NCBI GenBank assembly: GCA_944990035.1
Contig: CALYLX010000019.1
Coordinates: forward strand, 31,741 to 95,740
Length of the DNA stretch: 64,000 nt
Direction of reading: 5' to 3'
Origin: Clitopilus passeckerianus
Taxonomy: Eukaryota; Basidiomycota; Agaricomycetes; Agaricales; Entolomataceae
How positions within the stretch are numbered: the first letter of the stretch is position 1; the number at the start of each line of letters is the position of its first letter. Shown here one piece after another: positions 32,714 to 45,282 of the stretch. A program made the translations under genes and the position numbers. A model generated the notes under the pieces. The model made no database searches and was not told the DNA's origin. It saw nothing but the letters and a program-made list of their open reading frames with translations.

Positions 32714-35047
32714 ATGGCTTTGAGTCGGCATCATATGGCAGCCAGTCTCTGGCGCTTGTCCTCCTTGCCAGTAGGCCTTCGTGCATCGCTGCTACGACCG
32801 CCAGCGACGTCAAGAATACCAGTATGGAGACAGCCAGCACGTTTTTCGTCGACAACCGCAGCCGGAAGAGCCCAGTACTTCTTCAAACGTCCTAGCATCC
32901 TCTGGTTAATTCCACTAGGAGGCGGGTTGACTCTATACTTTGCACCGAGGGCCCAATCGTCACCTCGCGCTATCTTTGCGTCTCCAACGGTGATACCATG
33001 CCCTCCGCCGAAAGACGAACTCGAACCCATTATCTTGTCCCCATCTGAGCATGAACGCACCATGCTTGGTCGGATTACCGCCTTCCTGCGCGAAAAAATC
33101 TGGGAGCCTATTCTCACTGGCAAACGTTTTGTGTACCTCTTCTTTCTCTTCGTACCTATCATTATATGTAGTCCCATGCTTCTGGTGGGGAGGCCTGAGA
33201 AGAAATACCGCGGCGATAGGTGGGGTGCTGTTTGGTGGTATGATTTGCTTGTCTCGAGAATGCAGACAGCTGGGCCGACTTTCATCAAGGTACGTAACTT
33301 CTTAACTCTCTTTTCTTTGCTTCTCACTGACATGGATTAAGTTGGCTCAATGGGCAGCATCTCGAGCAGATCTATTCCCTTCATTGCTATGTGAACGCCT
33401 CGGGTCCCTGCACTCCAGAGTCAAACCTCATTCTCTTGAATACACCACACAAGTCATAGAGAGGGTCTTCCAACTCCCATTCAATGAAGTTTTCGAGGAA
33501 TTTAACGAGACACCTATTGGGACTGGAGCCATTGCTCAGGCATGTGTTTATGACGTAATGTCCTTTCCTACAGAATATTGACTCTTCAATGCAGGTGTAC
33601 AAGGCAACATTGAAGAAAGACCTTATTCCACCCTCCTATCTTGGTCCCAAGCGGTCAAAGAAGAAGGTGGCGGATACTATCAGGCCAGCCCTACTTCAGG
33701 ACCCACCGCCATCCGTCCCTACCGCCTCCGTAGCTGTCAAAATCCTCCACCCTAAAGTGACGAAGACGATATCTCGGGACCTTCGCATCATGGGCTTTTT
33801 TGCCCAAGTCATATCGATGATCCCAGGGATGGAATGGTTATCTTTGCCACAAGAAGTCGAAGTCTTCGGGAATATGATGTATCAACAACTGGATATGCGA
33901 AATGAAGCTGAGAACCTGATAACGTTCGAAAATAATTTTTCAACACGAAAAGTTCCTGTCACCTTCCCGAGGCCCCTCCAGAGCTACTCGACACACGATA
34001 TACTTGTTGAAGAGTATGAAAACGCTGTCCCACTCGAGGCTTTCCTCAAAAATGGTGGTGGCCCCTACGATGACGAAGTTGCTACCCTGGGTCTAGACGC
34101 ATTCCTGGTAGGGGGATTTTCATTTCCAGAATTGGTCAGGATAGTCCTTCTGATGCCTTTCCTTGTAGAACATGCTTCTCCTAGACAACTTTGTACACTC
34201 CGACCTCCATCCTGGCAACATTCTGATTAAATTCATCAAACCACCATCAACGAAGGAGCTACTCTATTCACTGTATAATTCCATTTTCCACAAAGATGAA
34301 GCCGTCAGTAACCCTTACACTATCACTCCGGAATCCAAAGAATCGGACCAGATTGCATCGCGCCTTCGCGCCCTTATGCCCTTCCCAGCAAAATGGCGTG
34401 CCGAGTTGGAAAACCTTCACAAGGAGGGTTACATCCCAGAAATCGTTTTCATTGATGCCGGTCTCGTAACGGTTCTCAATTCGACGAACCGGAAGAACTT
34501 CTTGGACCTCTTCCGCGCTGTGGCCGAGTTCGACGGGTACCGAACCGGTCAACTTATGATCGAACGTTCGAGAACTCCAGAGACTGCTATTGACCCTGAA
34601 ACGTTTGCGCTCAAGATGCAACATCTCATCCTCAGCGTAAAGCGGAAAACGTTCTCGCTTGGGCAGATCAAGATCTCGGACCTGTTGACTGAGGTGTTGA
34701 GGGCTGTACGGGTTCACCATGTGAAGATGGAGGGAGATTTCATCAACACGGTCATTTCGATCCTGTTGTTGGAGGGTATTGGAAGACAGCTGGATCCTGG
34801 GTTGGACCTTTTTGCAAGTTCGTTGCCCATACTCAGGCAGCTTGGAGGACAGATGGCGACCAGAGAGACTCTCAGCAAGAATCTGCCGTCAAGCAATTTG
34901 GGTGCTTTGCTGAAGGTTAGCATTTGTTCTTTGATCATGCCGAGCTTGTTGACAGCGTATCCGCAGGTTTGGGTATACATTGAAGCACGCTCTTTCATCT
35001 CATCTGCCGTTATAAATGCCGATGACCTAGTCAAATATGACCTGTAA
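32714..35047 (+). CDS. UbiB/ABC1-family atypical kinase, ADCK2/Cqd1-like, mitochondrial
   Basis: Five exons: 32714-33289, 33342-33539, 33595-34107, 34169-34915 and 34967-35047. A basic presequence (LWRLSSLPVGLRASLLRPPA) is followed by two hydrophobic segments (SILWLIPLGGGLTLYF and FVYLFFLFVPIIIC). Family motifs: FIKLAQWAASRADLFP, GTGAIAQ joined to VYKATLKK, VAVKILHP, and the catalytic HSDLHPGNILI with FIDAGLVTVL as metal-binding Asp. This order is that of ADCK2/Cqd1, inner-membrane proteins tied to coenzyme Q and lipid homeostasis. Unusually, the signature KxGQ motif reads KLAQ. The second intron starts with GC (CAG then GCATGT), because only this splice restores AIAQVYKA. The alternative start at 32672 adds 14 aa. 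Confidence 0.87.
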
Positions 35048-35373
35048 GTCGTTTTGCCTTTGAATTACCTGATCGTTACAGCCTAACCACATTCTTTGTG
35101 CAGATTAACACCGTCTATATAATTCTCTGTGACACTGTTTTTTTTGTTAGATATGCACTAGAATGGACACTACAAATAGACGTAATACTACTCTACTCAA
35201 TCATAAACCAGTATCCAGTATCTTCCAGCCTCGCTCCTGAACAGCGTGAGATCCCGATGTCCAGTGTGGACGCGACGCGACGCCAGCTTGATTCAATATG
35301 ATTAGTTTGATTGGACGTCATCCACCATCGTTCTTCCATTGCACTGACGCTGATTTTCTGCACCGACCCAAAT
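35048..35373. other. Intergenic region between the UbiB-family gene and REV7
   Basis: Tandem genes with 326 bp between them; it holds the 3' UTR of one and the promoter of the other. Nothing else is recognised. Confidence 0.5.
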
Positions 35374-36482
35374 ATGCCGGACAATTCCCTAACGTTCAAT
35401 CGTAAGGTTCTATCCACCGTTTAGTTGACATTTCTGGGCCCTCAACACTCCAGGTTAGAAACTGTTCAAGGGATAACCGAATTCCGTTAGTTCGCCACTT
35501 TCCGTATCTCGTTTGCCTTCTTGACCTCACGAATCCATTATTCAGTGGAGGTGGCCATTCACCAGATCCTGTATCTAAGGCAAATCTATCCCGTCGACCT
35601 CTTCGTCCGGAGGAAGAAATATGATACACCTGTCTTCCAATCGAGGCATCCAACTTTGAATGACTACATCTCGGGCGCCATGAAGGCTGTGGGCGAGGAG
35701 TTAGCCAGGGTGAGTGCTCCTAGGGACCCTTAGGGCGCATCAATCTCATGTTTGAGAACTGGGCCAGGGAACCGTCGACAAGGTTGTTGTAGTGATCAAA
35801 GACAAGGAGCAAGTCGCTTTGGAACGGTTCATCTTCTCGATTGATAGCATGATCGAAGTGGAGGCGTTCAACAAAGATACGAGGTGACCTTGGATACCAT
35901 TGAGGCTATCGGGGCGCTTCTGACTAGCTCTGCAGTGTGGATGGTGCAATGACAACTCAAACGCTGGGCCAATACTTCCGGTCATTCTTGGTCAAGCTCT
36001 CAACGATAGAATCGCAATTGGGAATTCTTGACGAAGCTGGTGCGTTCTCTAATGGATGACGGTCAGCATTGGTAATAGAGCTTACCTACAGACGAGGTTA
36101 CTTTTGCAGTCGTCCTTGAACTCAAAGAGGACAAAGTGCCCACATCCTCCAAACCCAAAGTATTGGCCTTTTTCCTGACTCTCCCAAGCGGACTGATGAC
36201 CGATGTTTAAATTAACAGGAGCCTGCACCATGGATGCCGGCCAATACCCAAGACACAACAGCGGGTGTACACGAAGATGCTGAGCTTCACCTCATCCGAG
36301 CTGTTGACACCGGAGTAATGAATGTACGGCCTCTATTTCATTTCTCTGTGGATAAGATTCGAACCTCGTGCTAGTTATCCTTGGCTGTCCAAGAATCAGC
36401 CATCAAGCTAGATCGAGAGAGTATTCGAAGACGCGAAGCTGTACAGGCGAAACAAAAAGCGGCCGGCAAAAGGCCAGAATAA
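35374..36482 (+). CDS. REV7: REV7/MAD2L2-type HORMA-domain protein
   Basis: The clear part begins at about 35565: LEVAIHQILYLRQIYPVDLF then VRRKKYDTPVFQSRHPTLND, the conserved REV7 HORMA core. Later exons read GTVDKVVVVIKDKEQVALER, FIFSIDSMIEVEAFNKD, LGQYFRSFLVKLSTIESQL and TFAVVLELKE, and the C-terminal seatbelt ends before a basic tail (RESIRRREAVQAKQKAAGKR). REV7 links Rev1 to Rev3 in translesion polymerase zeta. The first exon is uncertain: ATG at 35374 gives MPDNSLTFN, plausible for the family, but I could not find one unambiguous set of splice sites to reach LEVAIH. The stop (36480-36482) is only 32 bp from the SNX4 stop on the other strand. Confidence 0.83.
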
Positions 36483-36514
36483 GAAGAATTGTCCATAACC
36501 ATTTCACAGATATC

Positions 36515-38362
36515 CTAAACATCAACTCGTATACGCTGAATTATGGGTATGATTCGCTCCCACTCCTCCATTGCCTGCGAATATTGAACAGATTAAAAGG
36601 TTTTCTGCATGGATGCCACACCGCACATACCGCTTTATAGAACTCGATCTGACCATCTGCAAGGTCATGCAGCACCTCTTTCATCTCTGCTTCCTTGGCA
36701 TGTTGGAACACCTTCTGTTCGCGGAGTGTCTCGTCGCTGAAGGCGTCCGAAGTTTCGTGGGCCGTTGTCACTGCGTCCTGCAACTGTAGCATGATCAGCC
36801 TCTCACACAAAGCCCACAGAGACTAGTTCTTACCTCCTTGATCTTCGAATCCAACTTCCTCATCTTCTCGACCCGACTTCGGTCATCGTCGGCACCTCTA
36901 ATCGCATCTACTCGGTCTCTGATATATGCGCTCAATCCTAAACCACTACTTCCTGCATGGCCACTGATGACTGCAGCCAGTCGGTCTCTTTCGGCAGTAA
37001 CGCCGGAGAGGTACTCTGAGAGCTCTTCAAAGTCAAGTTGTTTCTGGTCTCGGAGTTTGAGAACGGCGCGATTGGCGTGTGAGTAGGACAGGAGAGAATG
37101 AAGGTGAATGAGGAAGGGGTCCGTTGAGGTTTGCGTCTATGAAGAACATCTAGTGATCTCTTTTATACGTATAACAGAGAATAGCCTTACCGTATGACGC
37201 AGCAATGCAGAAAATTCCAAGAGTGTGTTTGAGAAGTGATTCAAAGGATCAGTGATACCTGATTCCAAGAACCCTAGACCTTGAACAGCAACTGCCAAAT
37301 CATGGTAATCTGCCGTGAGGTCTTCATTGGATTCCGGACCGTCTCTTTAGTATCTTAGACACACTAGATTTTGCAAGATACCACCACTTGCGGTGGGGAA
37401 GAAACACTCACCGCTTGTTCGATTGCGAATCCTCGTCATTAACCTCTCGGATGAAGTTAACCCTTCCTCGAACTTATCGACACCTTCTCGCATTGCAACA
37501 AATCGCTCGTCAGGCTTCTTTACTTTTGCAAAAGCATTGAGCAAAGTATCGGAAAGGTTGTCGATGAGCCCTGGTGTCGGTTCGGGGCCGGGAGGATGAG
37601 CGCTGTGTTGGTGCATATAAACGTGCTAATCCGGCCGTTAGGTCTCTCATAGGGGAGATTACCGTTGTCACATACCCATTCCGTTGACTCAAAGAAAGCT
37701 CGTAACAACGTGCTTCGCTGTAATGTGGGATGGCGAGAAATCCGTTGCAGGAATATATGAAGACTAGAAGGGGATGTCAGGTAAAGGAGACAGAGAAGTT
37801 ATTTGCAGAACTGACTCGGCCCTTCGCCTTTCAATGAATTCTGGACTGAATCTGTCACCTGTAATATACTCTGAGAGATGCGGAGGTTAGTGCTCATATG
37901 GTAACATTGAGATGATGGCATACCCAGTCGATGCTTGTCTGGTAATGGAGGAACAACGCAGGCAGGGAAGTCCTTAACAAGGTTGTTCCTTAGAAAGATG
38001 AAGTCTTGGAAGCGCCGCCTTGATGATGGATTAGGAGTCGAGAAGATTGGGAGGTTAGTCTACCAGGGAGCAATGGAGCAAGTTGAGCAGGCTGCGGAGG
38101 CTAAGAGCAGCTATCGACGCACCTTGGCTTGCACCAAGTAAGATACGTAGGCATCCTTGGTCTCTGCTAGCTCCTTTACGGGATCCTTAACGAATGTAAT
38201 GAGATATCCCTCCCATTTGGGGTCGTGAGGCCCTTCGCTATCCGAGGTGCTTTGTCTGAAACCGGGGCCTGTTGGTGCACGCTCTTCAGGTTCGTACGCA
38301 GGTGCAGCAGTATCGGTCTCCCATGTAACACTATCGAAAACGTCTTCGTCGTCGCCTAGCAT
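36515..38362 (-). CDS. SNX4: Sorting nexin-4 (Snx4/Atg24), PX-BAR protein
   Basis: ATG at 38362, stop TAG at 36515-36517. After an acidic leader (LGDDEDVFDSVTWETDT) comes the PX domain: GYLITFVKDPVKELAETKDA, RRRFQDFIFLRNNLVKDFP, VVPPLPDK and SPEFIERRRADLHIFLQRI. The RRRFxDF and PPLPxK motifs bind phosphatidylinositol 3-phosphate. The rest is a helical BAR-type region (GLGFLESGITDPLNHFSNTL, LSYSHANRAVLKLRDQKQLD, AKEAEMKEVLHDLADGQIEF). The last exon reads AMEEWERIIPIIQRIRVDV. Snx4 sorts SNAREs from endosomes and vacuole and takes part in selective autophagy. A 57-nt intron lies before the last exon. Convergent with REV7, leaving almost no space for separate 3' UTRs, so the transcripts probably overlap. 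Confidence 0.92.
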
Positions 38363-38515
38363 GGTGTTATGGTCGTAAATAAGGGTTCCTTGCTGGGCTC
38401 TGCTGCAGCGCCAAGGGCGTTAATGATTGACACTGACCTTACATAACGCAACTGCGCCTTCCACGTCCTGCATCAATCGTAACCGCCATTTCACCATTTC
38501 TCAACGGTGGCCGTC

Positions 38516-40946
38516 ATGGTCACTGCTATAAAGCTTGCGTTTGTCTCTGCACTGGCTGCATTGTCTACTGTTGCTGCATATGAGGTCGCTTTCGAAGATA
38601 CGGGTAAGCGCGCGCCAGCCGCTTCGGATAAGGTGTTCGGTCATACATGTGCTAAATCCTTCCCTAGATTGGTCGCGACAGATATGCAGTGGGATGTGGG
38701 GTGACCAGAATACATACATAAATGGTATTGTGCTACGTATATATCTTTTGAATGTCGCTAACAAAGCTTTGAAGTCACCTTCAACCCATCCTCCCAAGGC
38801 CAGGTAGCCATGGTCATCTATGAGTGGGGAGACGTCCAATACCTTGGAAAGGACCCCAACCCCGACAATGATTATTTACCTGTGAGCGTATATGCCGTTA
38901 TCGCTGTGTCTTGAAATTGACCCTTGAAATTCAAGAAAACATATGTTTGCACTGCTCGTGCCGTAACAGACGGCCTTTGCACCATGGACCAACTCGGTTC
39001 TTTTATTCTCGATCTACCCTCTGGAAAATCTGTCAACGAAACAAGTTTCTGGTCGGCTCAACTTCAGCTTCCTTCTCAAACTGGTGGTCAAAGGGACGAA
39101 AAACCCACGCCAACGCAGGGCGGTGTACCAGGCTTTTGGAACAACCCAGCAGGCAACCCCACCCCTCCACTGAGTAATTATACTAGTCCATGGAGGAGGA
39201 GGTCAATTTCACTTTCACGAAGGACTATTCCTGAGACCAGTCTGGACGCCCGACAGAGTGGTACCAATGTGCATGTTTACAAGGAGCCCATACAGTACCC
39301 TGTCAGAAAAACTGGGTACTACTGTGTTGGTAAATCAATCTTTAGTTCAAGATGTATGCGGATTGTTGACCTTAGAACTTGCAGCAATTGTCCCTGTGAC
39401 TTCAATCAAGGGTACCCGCGCTGACACTGATGTCCCATACCACCCAACCTACGAAGGAACTGTGTTCTTCAGAAACAAATTTGACGGGAAATTGCCAGCT
39501 TCCGATTATCCCAAGGTCAATGTAGGTGCCTCATACGGTTTGGACCTCCCCGCGTCTAATCACACGGACAGTTCTACTCGATAATGTCGCTCGTTTATGT
39601 GGCCTTCGCCGCACTCTGGGGTTGGAGATGCTACCAGTACATCCATGAACTTCTACCAATTCAAGTAGGTGTTATTTATCGGTTATAATATTGCAGGCTC
39701 TTACTAATTTGTATGCAGCACTATTTATCTAGTCTCGTATTCTTATTGGTCATCGAGATGGTTGCAAACTGGGGTTCGTTCTCTCGTATTCATTACCAGT
39801 CAACCATGGTGCTAAATTGTGTCTAGCATACTACAGGTACCTGAATTCGCATGGCAAGGGCACCGTATCAACGGTCTTCCTTATCATCGGTTTGTTCTTC
39901 CTCCAATACATACCCTGCTCAAGAGTTGAATGAGGATATACAGTCGCTATCATTGATGCCGGTCGCAACTCCCTTTCTTTCCTTCTCCTTCTCGTTGTTG
40001 CTCTGGGTCTGAGCGTTGTCCGTGAATCTTTGGGTCGGACTATGCTCAAGTGCCAGATTCTTGCTGGAGCTCATTTCATCTTTGGAAGTGTGTATCTCTC
40101 TAAATATCGCTTGACACATATACTAACATCCCCGCAGTTTTGTATGCCGTTGGGATCGTTGAACTTTCGTTGGAGTCAACCTCTGCTCTAATTTTGCTTC
40201 TATTCGTCATTCCACTGGCATTCACACTCAGTGGATTCCTACTCTGGATTATGTATGCCCTGAATGGTACGCAGTCTATCTAGTCCGAACGTTCAAACTT
40301 ATGCTTACTGACACACATACAGCAACCATTGTCCAACTTCGCACACGCAAACAGAGATACAAGCTTCGCATGTTCGAGAAGCTGTATTATATTCTCCTGG
40401 CTACCGTTCTTGTTATAGCCGCTTTCTTCGTCGTCTCTTCGTTCTCATTCTCTGGACGTTTGGCTGAAGGTGCGCATCCATACTCTTTGGTGGACTATCC
40501 CTTACGCTTCGTCAGACTATGCTGCGAAATCATGGAAATCCCGGTGGTGGCTCCTGGATGGTTGGCTCGCGCTCCTCTACCTTGCCACTTTCGGTTCCAT
40601 TGCCTATCTCTGGCGTCCGTCTGCTCACAACCAACGACTGGCTATGTCAGATGAGATTGCCCAAGACGAGGAGGACGCCGAAGATTATGATCTGGAGGCG
40701 ATTCACAGTCGAACAAGAGGTCAGGATGATGACGACGATGCTACATTGGTTGGCGGACGACCTGGCGGTGGTCACGACCCTATCCCTCCTGGTCAAGATG
40801 TTGTCTTTGAAATTGGAGACGAGGACGATGACGACGAGGACAAAAAAGAGAGGAGACGGCGACTCTCTGGGGAACAAGCACATGGAGCGGAGCATGAGCG
40901 GGAAGGACTTATGGGTGCTGATCAGAGTAGGTCCAGAAACGACTAA
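38516..40946 (+). CDS. PTM1/GPR107-family (lung seven-transmembrane) Golgi protein
   Basis: Many short exons from ATG 38516 to stop 40946. A signal peptide (MVTAIKLAFVSALAALSTVA) leads into a lumenal domain (CSGMWGDQNTYINVTFNP, AMVIYEWGDVQYLGKD, CTMDQLGSFILDLPSGKS). The seven-span core includes YSIMSLVYVAFAALWGWRCY, HYLSSLVFLLVIEMVANWAY, RNSLSFLLLLVVALGLSVV and SLESTSALILLLFVIPLAF, then WLLDGWLALLYLATFGSIAY. The cytosolic tail is acidic (DEIAQDEEDAEDYDLEAI, GDEDDDDEDKKERRRR). This is the Ptm1/GPR107-108 family, Golgi and endosomal membrane proteins of uncertain biochemical role. The order of domains and the length agree with fungal members. Convergent with RPB2. Confidence 0.88.
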
Positions 40947-40994
40947 GATTTACTCCAGTCTATCGCTCCCACTGTCGTTACTTTACATTGCATT

Positions 40995-41000
40995 AATAAA
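40995..41000 (+). terminator. Polyadenylation signal AATAAA of the PTM1-family gene
   Basis: Perfect hexamer 49 nt after the stop at 40946 and just before the convergent RPB2 stop at 41053, so the two 3' ends meet or overlap here. Confidence 0.45.
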
Positions 41001-41052
41001 GTCATTCAACACAAGATCAGAACCACTACATCCTTGGAAACTACGATATATC

Positions 41053-44000
41053 TCAGTCTCGGATGCGACCAGAGGAAACAGAATACAAGCGAGCCGCAAT
41101 GTTCATGCTCTGCAGCTCCTGGAAAAGGAGCTTGGCAGCGTACGGAATGTATAACTGCGAACACGCTGTCTTGTTCTTGCATGCACGGCACTGTCAAGGG
41201 CACCGTCAATGGTGGTATTCGGGAAAAGCTATGTCAGAATCATTTACCTCGAAAGTCTGCTTCTTCAGGTTGGCAATGGCCGTCAGACCGCAAATATCGC
41301 ACACATGCAAGCGATAGGCATCACTGGCTTCAAACAGACGCTCCTTCAAGAAACCGGCAATTCCATGCGAAATCATACAATCACGTTCCATCTCTCCGAA
41401 ACGCAAACCACCGTCACGACTCCTACCCTCTACTGGCTGCCTCGTCAGGATCTGGACAGGTCCGCGAGCACGAGAGTGGATTTTGTCGTCCACCATGTGC
41501 TTGAGACGCTGATAATATGTTGGACCGAGATAGATCTGAGCCTGCAGCTTGCGGCCTGTATGACCGTGGTACATGACTTCAAGACCACGAGACTGGTACC
41601 CTTTTTGTCGCAAGAAGGTTGAGACGGATTCGACGGTTAGGTCGGTGAAGGGTGTGGCATCGCCCTCATTACCGATGAGTGTGGCGACCTTGGATAGAAG
41701 ACATTCTACCAAGTGTCCAATAGTCATACGGGAGGGAATGGCGTGGGGATTGATGATGAGATCTGGTACGATTCCCTCAGCTGTGAAGGGCATGTCTTCT
41801 TGCCGGTAGGTGATACCAATTGTACCCTTTTGACCATGACGAGAGGCGAACTTGTCACCGATCTGAGGGATACGAGTCGACCTGACGCGGACCTTGACGA
41901 ACTTCTGTCCCTCTGAGTTCGTTGTGATGAGAACTTGGTCAATGATACCACTCTCAGTGCTCTTCAGAGGTGTCGAGACATCTCGGCGAGTGTGAGTTCG
42001 AGTACGCTGACCAAGCTCTTCGCTGTCGGGAGGAATAGGTGCAGTCTTTCCGATAATAATGTCCTCTCCGTTGACCCCGGTTCCGGGGGCAATGAGACCG
42101 TCATCCTCCAGCTTGTCGTAAGTACCGTGCTTCATCCGGAGGGTGGTGTCTCGAGTGGGTTTCTCGAACTCCTCCAATTGCTGTATACCGCTCTTCTTCT
42201 CGAGATCCATGTAACTGCGGTAGTACATACTTCGGAAGAGCCCACGGTCGATAGAGCTCTGATTCATGATGACGGAATCTTCTTGGTTGTACCCGCTGTA
42301 ACACAAAATGGCGACAATTGCATTCTGCCCTGCAGGGAGTTCGCGGAACTTGAGATACTCCATTGAGCGGGTGGTAGCCAGGGGCTTCTGAGGATAGTAG
42401 AGGATGTTCGCCATCGTGTCCATTCGGATAAGGAAATTTGTGAGGAATATACCCATCGCTTGTTTACCCATGGCCGATTGGTAGGTGTTACGAGGAGACT
42501 AAGAGGGACGCACAGGTCAGAGGTGCTTCAGCTAGAAAAGGAGAATCAACGCACCTGGTTATGATCAGGGAACGGAATGATACTGGCACAGATGCCAAGG
42601 ATCATGCTGGGATGAATCTCGCAATGTGTCCATGTATGGGAGTTAATGCCCGCTTTGAGACGAGCAGCAGGGTCAAATTCGTCGTCGTTCTGTTCAGGCT
42701 GTATACCGCTTTGCTGAAGCCTCGAGGTCTCTAGATCTTCCGGGGTCATCGAGATCATCACCGTCTCCTCTTCTTCAGCATCCAACAGTTCAACCACGCC
42801 ACCCTTTACGAGGTGTTCCCATTTGTATTCCTCCCCACTGTCATCCACTCCGTCATTAAGCCACCGGACATGCTTCTTCTTCAATACAAGTTCCTGGTTC
42901 TCCACAATGAACACAGGGCGACATACACGGCCTGCGTCAGTGTAGAGGCGCAGCTCCTTCTCTCGGATATCCCGGACGATGGAGACTTCAGGACTGATAT
43001 CATCCTTCCGTCGCAACTTCCTGAGTGTCTTGACGAGATTTGCGGGGTCACGGTGGACGCCCATCCAGACTCCGTTTACAAAGACCTTTGTGCAAGGTGT
43101 CGACGAGTGGGCGTTCTCTTCCAGCGATTCGAGACCCCATTCCTCCAAGAACTCGATGACGGGGGCGGAATATGAACCAACGGAGATGCATGACATGAGG
43201 GCCAAATTCTTGACCAGGCCGCAAGCTTGACCTTCTGGGGTCTCTGCAGGGCACACCATTCCCCAATGGGTATTGTGTAGTTGACGGGGTTTAGCGATTT
43301 TGCCTTCTCGGCCGAGAGGAGTGTTGCAACGGCGAAGATGGGAAAGGGTAGATGCATATGTGTATCTGTTCAACACCTGTGACACACCGGCCTTGGAGGA
43401 CATCGACTTCTTCTGGTCGCCCCAATTTCCGGTGGCCAAGGAGTACTTCAGACCATTGGTGATGGTTTGGTGCTTGACAGCGAGCGACAGATTGAACTCT
43501 TTGTGTGTTTCCACGCACTGTGATGTGGTTTAGTGGGGCTGTTAAAAGGGACAGATACCAACACACTGACCTTTTGCAAGTAGCGATAAACATCCTTGGT
43601 GAGCTTGCGGAACAGCATTCGGAATAGACCAGCTAGAAGAGGTCCAGCCAGATCCAATCGCTTCTTCCCGAAATGATCACGATCGTCGAGGTCTCGACGC
43701 TCGAGTGCGGCAAGGAGTAAACGATGGATCATGTAACCGAAGAAATATGCTTTCTTGGACTCGGAGCCTTCTGACATTGAGACGTGCGGCAGCATTTCCT
43801 TCTGCAGAATTTCCTGTGCATATCGTATACGCCTCTCACGAGAGAGACCTGTTGTCGTCCCACGATTTCCGATGAAATCCAGTGCCACTTCACGTTCCTG
43901 GATGACGAAACCTTCCTCGATACATGGCTTCAACATCTCGAGCATCTGGCCATCTTGCATATCGTAACAAATATGCTCCAGAATGTCGCGGTCAGAGATG

Positions 44001-45048
44001 ACACCCAAAGCTCGGAAAACGACCCAGATCGGTATATCCACCCTGATGTATGGTATTGTGGCTTTCATGGTATTTCCGAGCTGTCTGAGATGAGAGTTTC
44101 TGCTCGCGATATTCGACCATATAGGCTTACCGACCGCTCCTGGTTTCGATGGAACATCTTCACCTGGAACTGACTGATGGTCTTTCCGCCCTTCTCGACT
44201 GCACTGCGAATCTCGGCCAGGAAATTGATTGGGGACGGTTGTGCTTTTGCGAAGACATAGACGTGATTGGTGGCCATGCGCTCTTGTGCAATGAGCACCT
44301 TTTCGGAGCCGTTGATAATGAAGTATCCTCCTGAGTCATAGGGACATTCATTGAGGTCGTAAAGGTCCTGGTCTTGCAGATCACGGAGAATACAGAAGGT
44401 TGACCGAAGCATGATAGGGACCTACAGACCGCGGTGTGAACGCCGACACCTAGAGAAAGGGTAGGAATAGTTACCTTGCCTATCCACACTTTTGTTGAGT
44501 CCTCATTTCCACCGTCGTGTTCGGCTTCCCAGACCATCTCCCCAGGAGGGCCATCAGCAGCCTCACGACCAATCAACACCCTCTTCTTCATCTCAATATA
44601 CAATGGCGCCGAATATGTCAAATTTCTGAGACGAGCTTCTTGCGGGAAAACGGGCACAACAGAGCCATCTGCTTCGGTGACTGTTGGTCGCGAAAGGTAG
44701 ATTTGCCCGAATTTGATTTCGTATCGCCGCGTCATATCTTTATCGTGACCCGAGTGCTGGTCTGCCTGGTCAAGAATAAGGTCTGAATTTTCGTCGACGA
44801 GTTCTTGCATGGTGTTTTGCACGAATTCGTCGAAGGAGTCAAGTTGCTGCCTAACAAGACCCTTTTGGTTAAAGAAGCTGGAAATAACCGTCCAGCAGTC
44901 TTCTTGGGTTATCTCCTCGTATTCACCCTCATCTTCGTCCATGCCATAGTTATTCTCATCGTATGCGTAAGGGTCCTGAGATGCGTCGTATTCTGCAGAA
45001 GGTCAGTGAACGTTTTCACACCATTAAATCCAAGTCACCTTGACTCAT
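41053..45048 (-). CDS. RPB2: RNA polymerase II second-largest subunit RPB2
   Basis: ATG at 45048, stop TGA at 41053-41055. The first coding exon is 10 nt (MSQ plus one base, 45048-45039), then [20 protein letters not shown] and an acidic leader. Conserved blocks include [100 protein letters not shown] and [20 protein letters not shown]. The C-terminal zinc site CDIC...CRAC is completed by a last exon starting [16 protein letters not shown]. This is the catalytic subunit that, with RPB1, forms the polymerase active centre. Nothing is missing. The gene is a standard fungal phylogeny marker, so this stretch would identify the species by comparison. Convergent with the PTM1-family gene. Confidence 0.97.
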
Positions 45049-45282
45049 GCTCTATATAAATGTGTATTAATGGAGTCAAAGCGATGCGCAAAGCCGTGAA
45101 GACGTTGAATCGCTAATTGACGATGGAAGTGAGAGCACAACCTCTGCTGAACGTTGCAAGCGGCACACAAGAATTACCAAGCGACATGTATTTGGCTTTA
45201 TTGTTATCCAAGTCTATAGGTAAATTGACGTTCAAAATAGTTAACACAGCCACACCAACTTCTCTCTCGACACTTTGCTAAC

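Noticed and set aside
36340..36375. B-box-like sequence (revcomp GGTTCGAATC) suggesting a tRNA
   Set aside because: It lies inside a REV7 intron, the T-stem pairs badly and no A box or acceptor stem is found.
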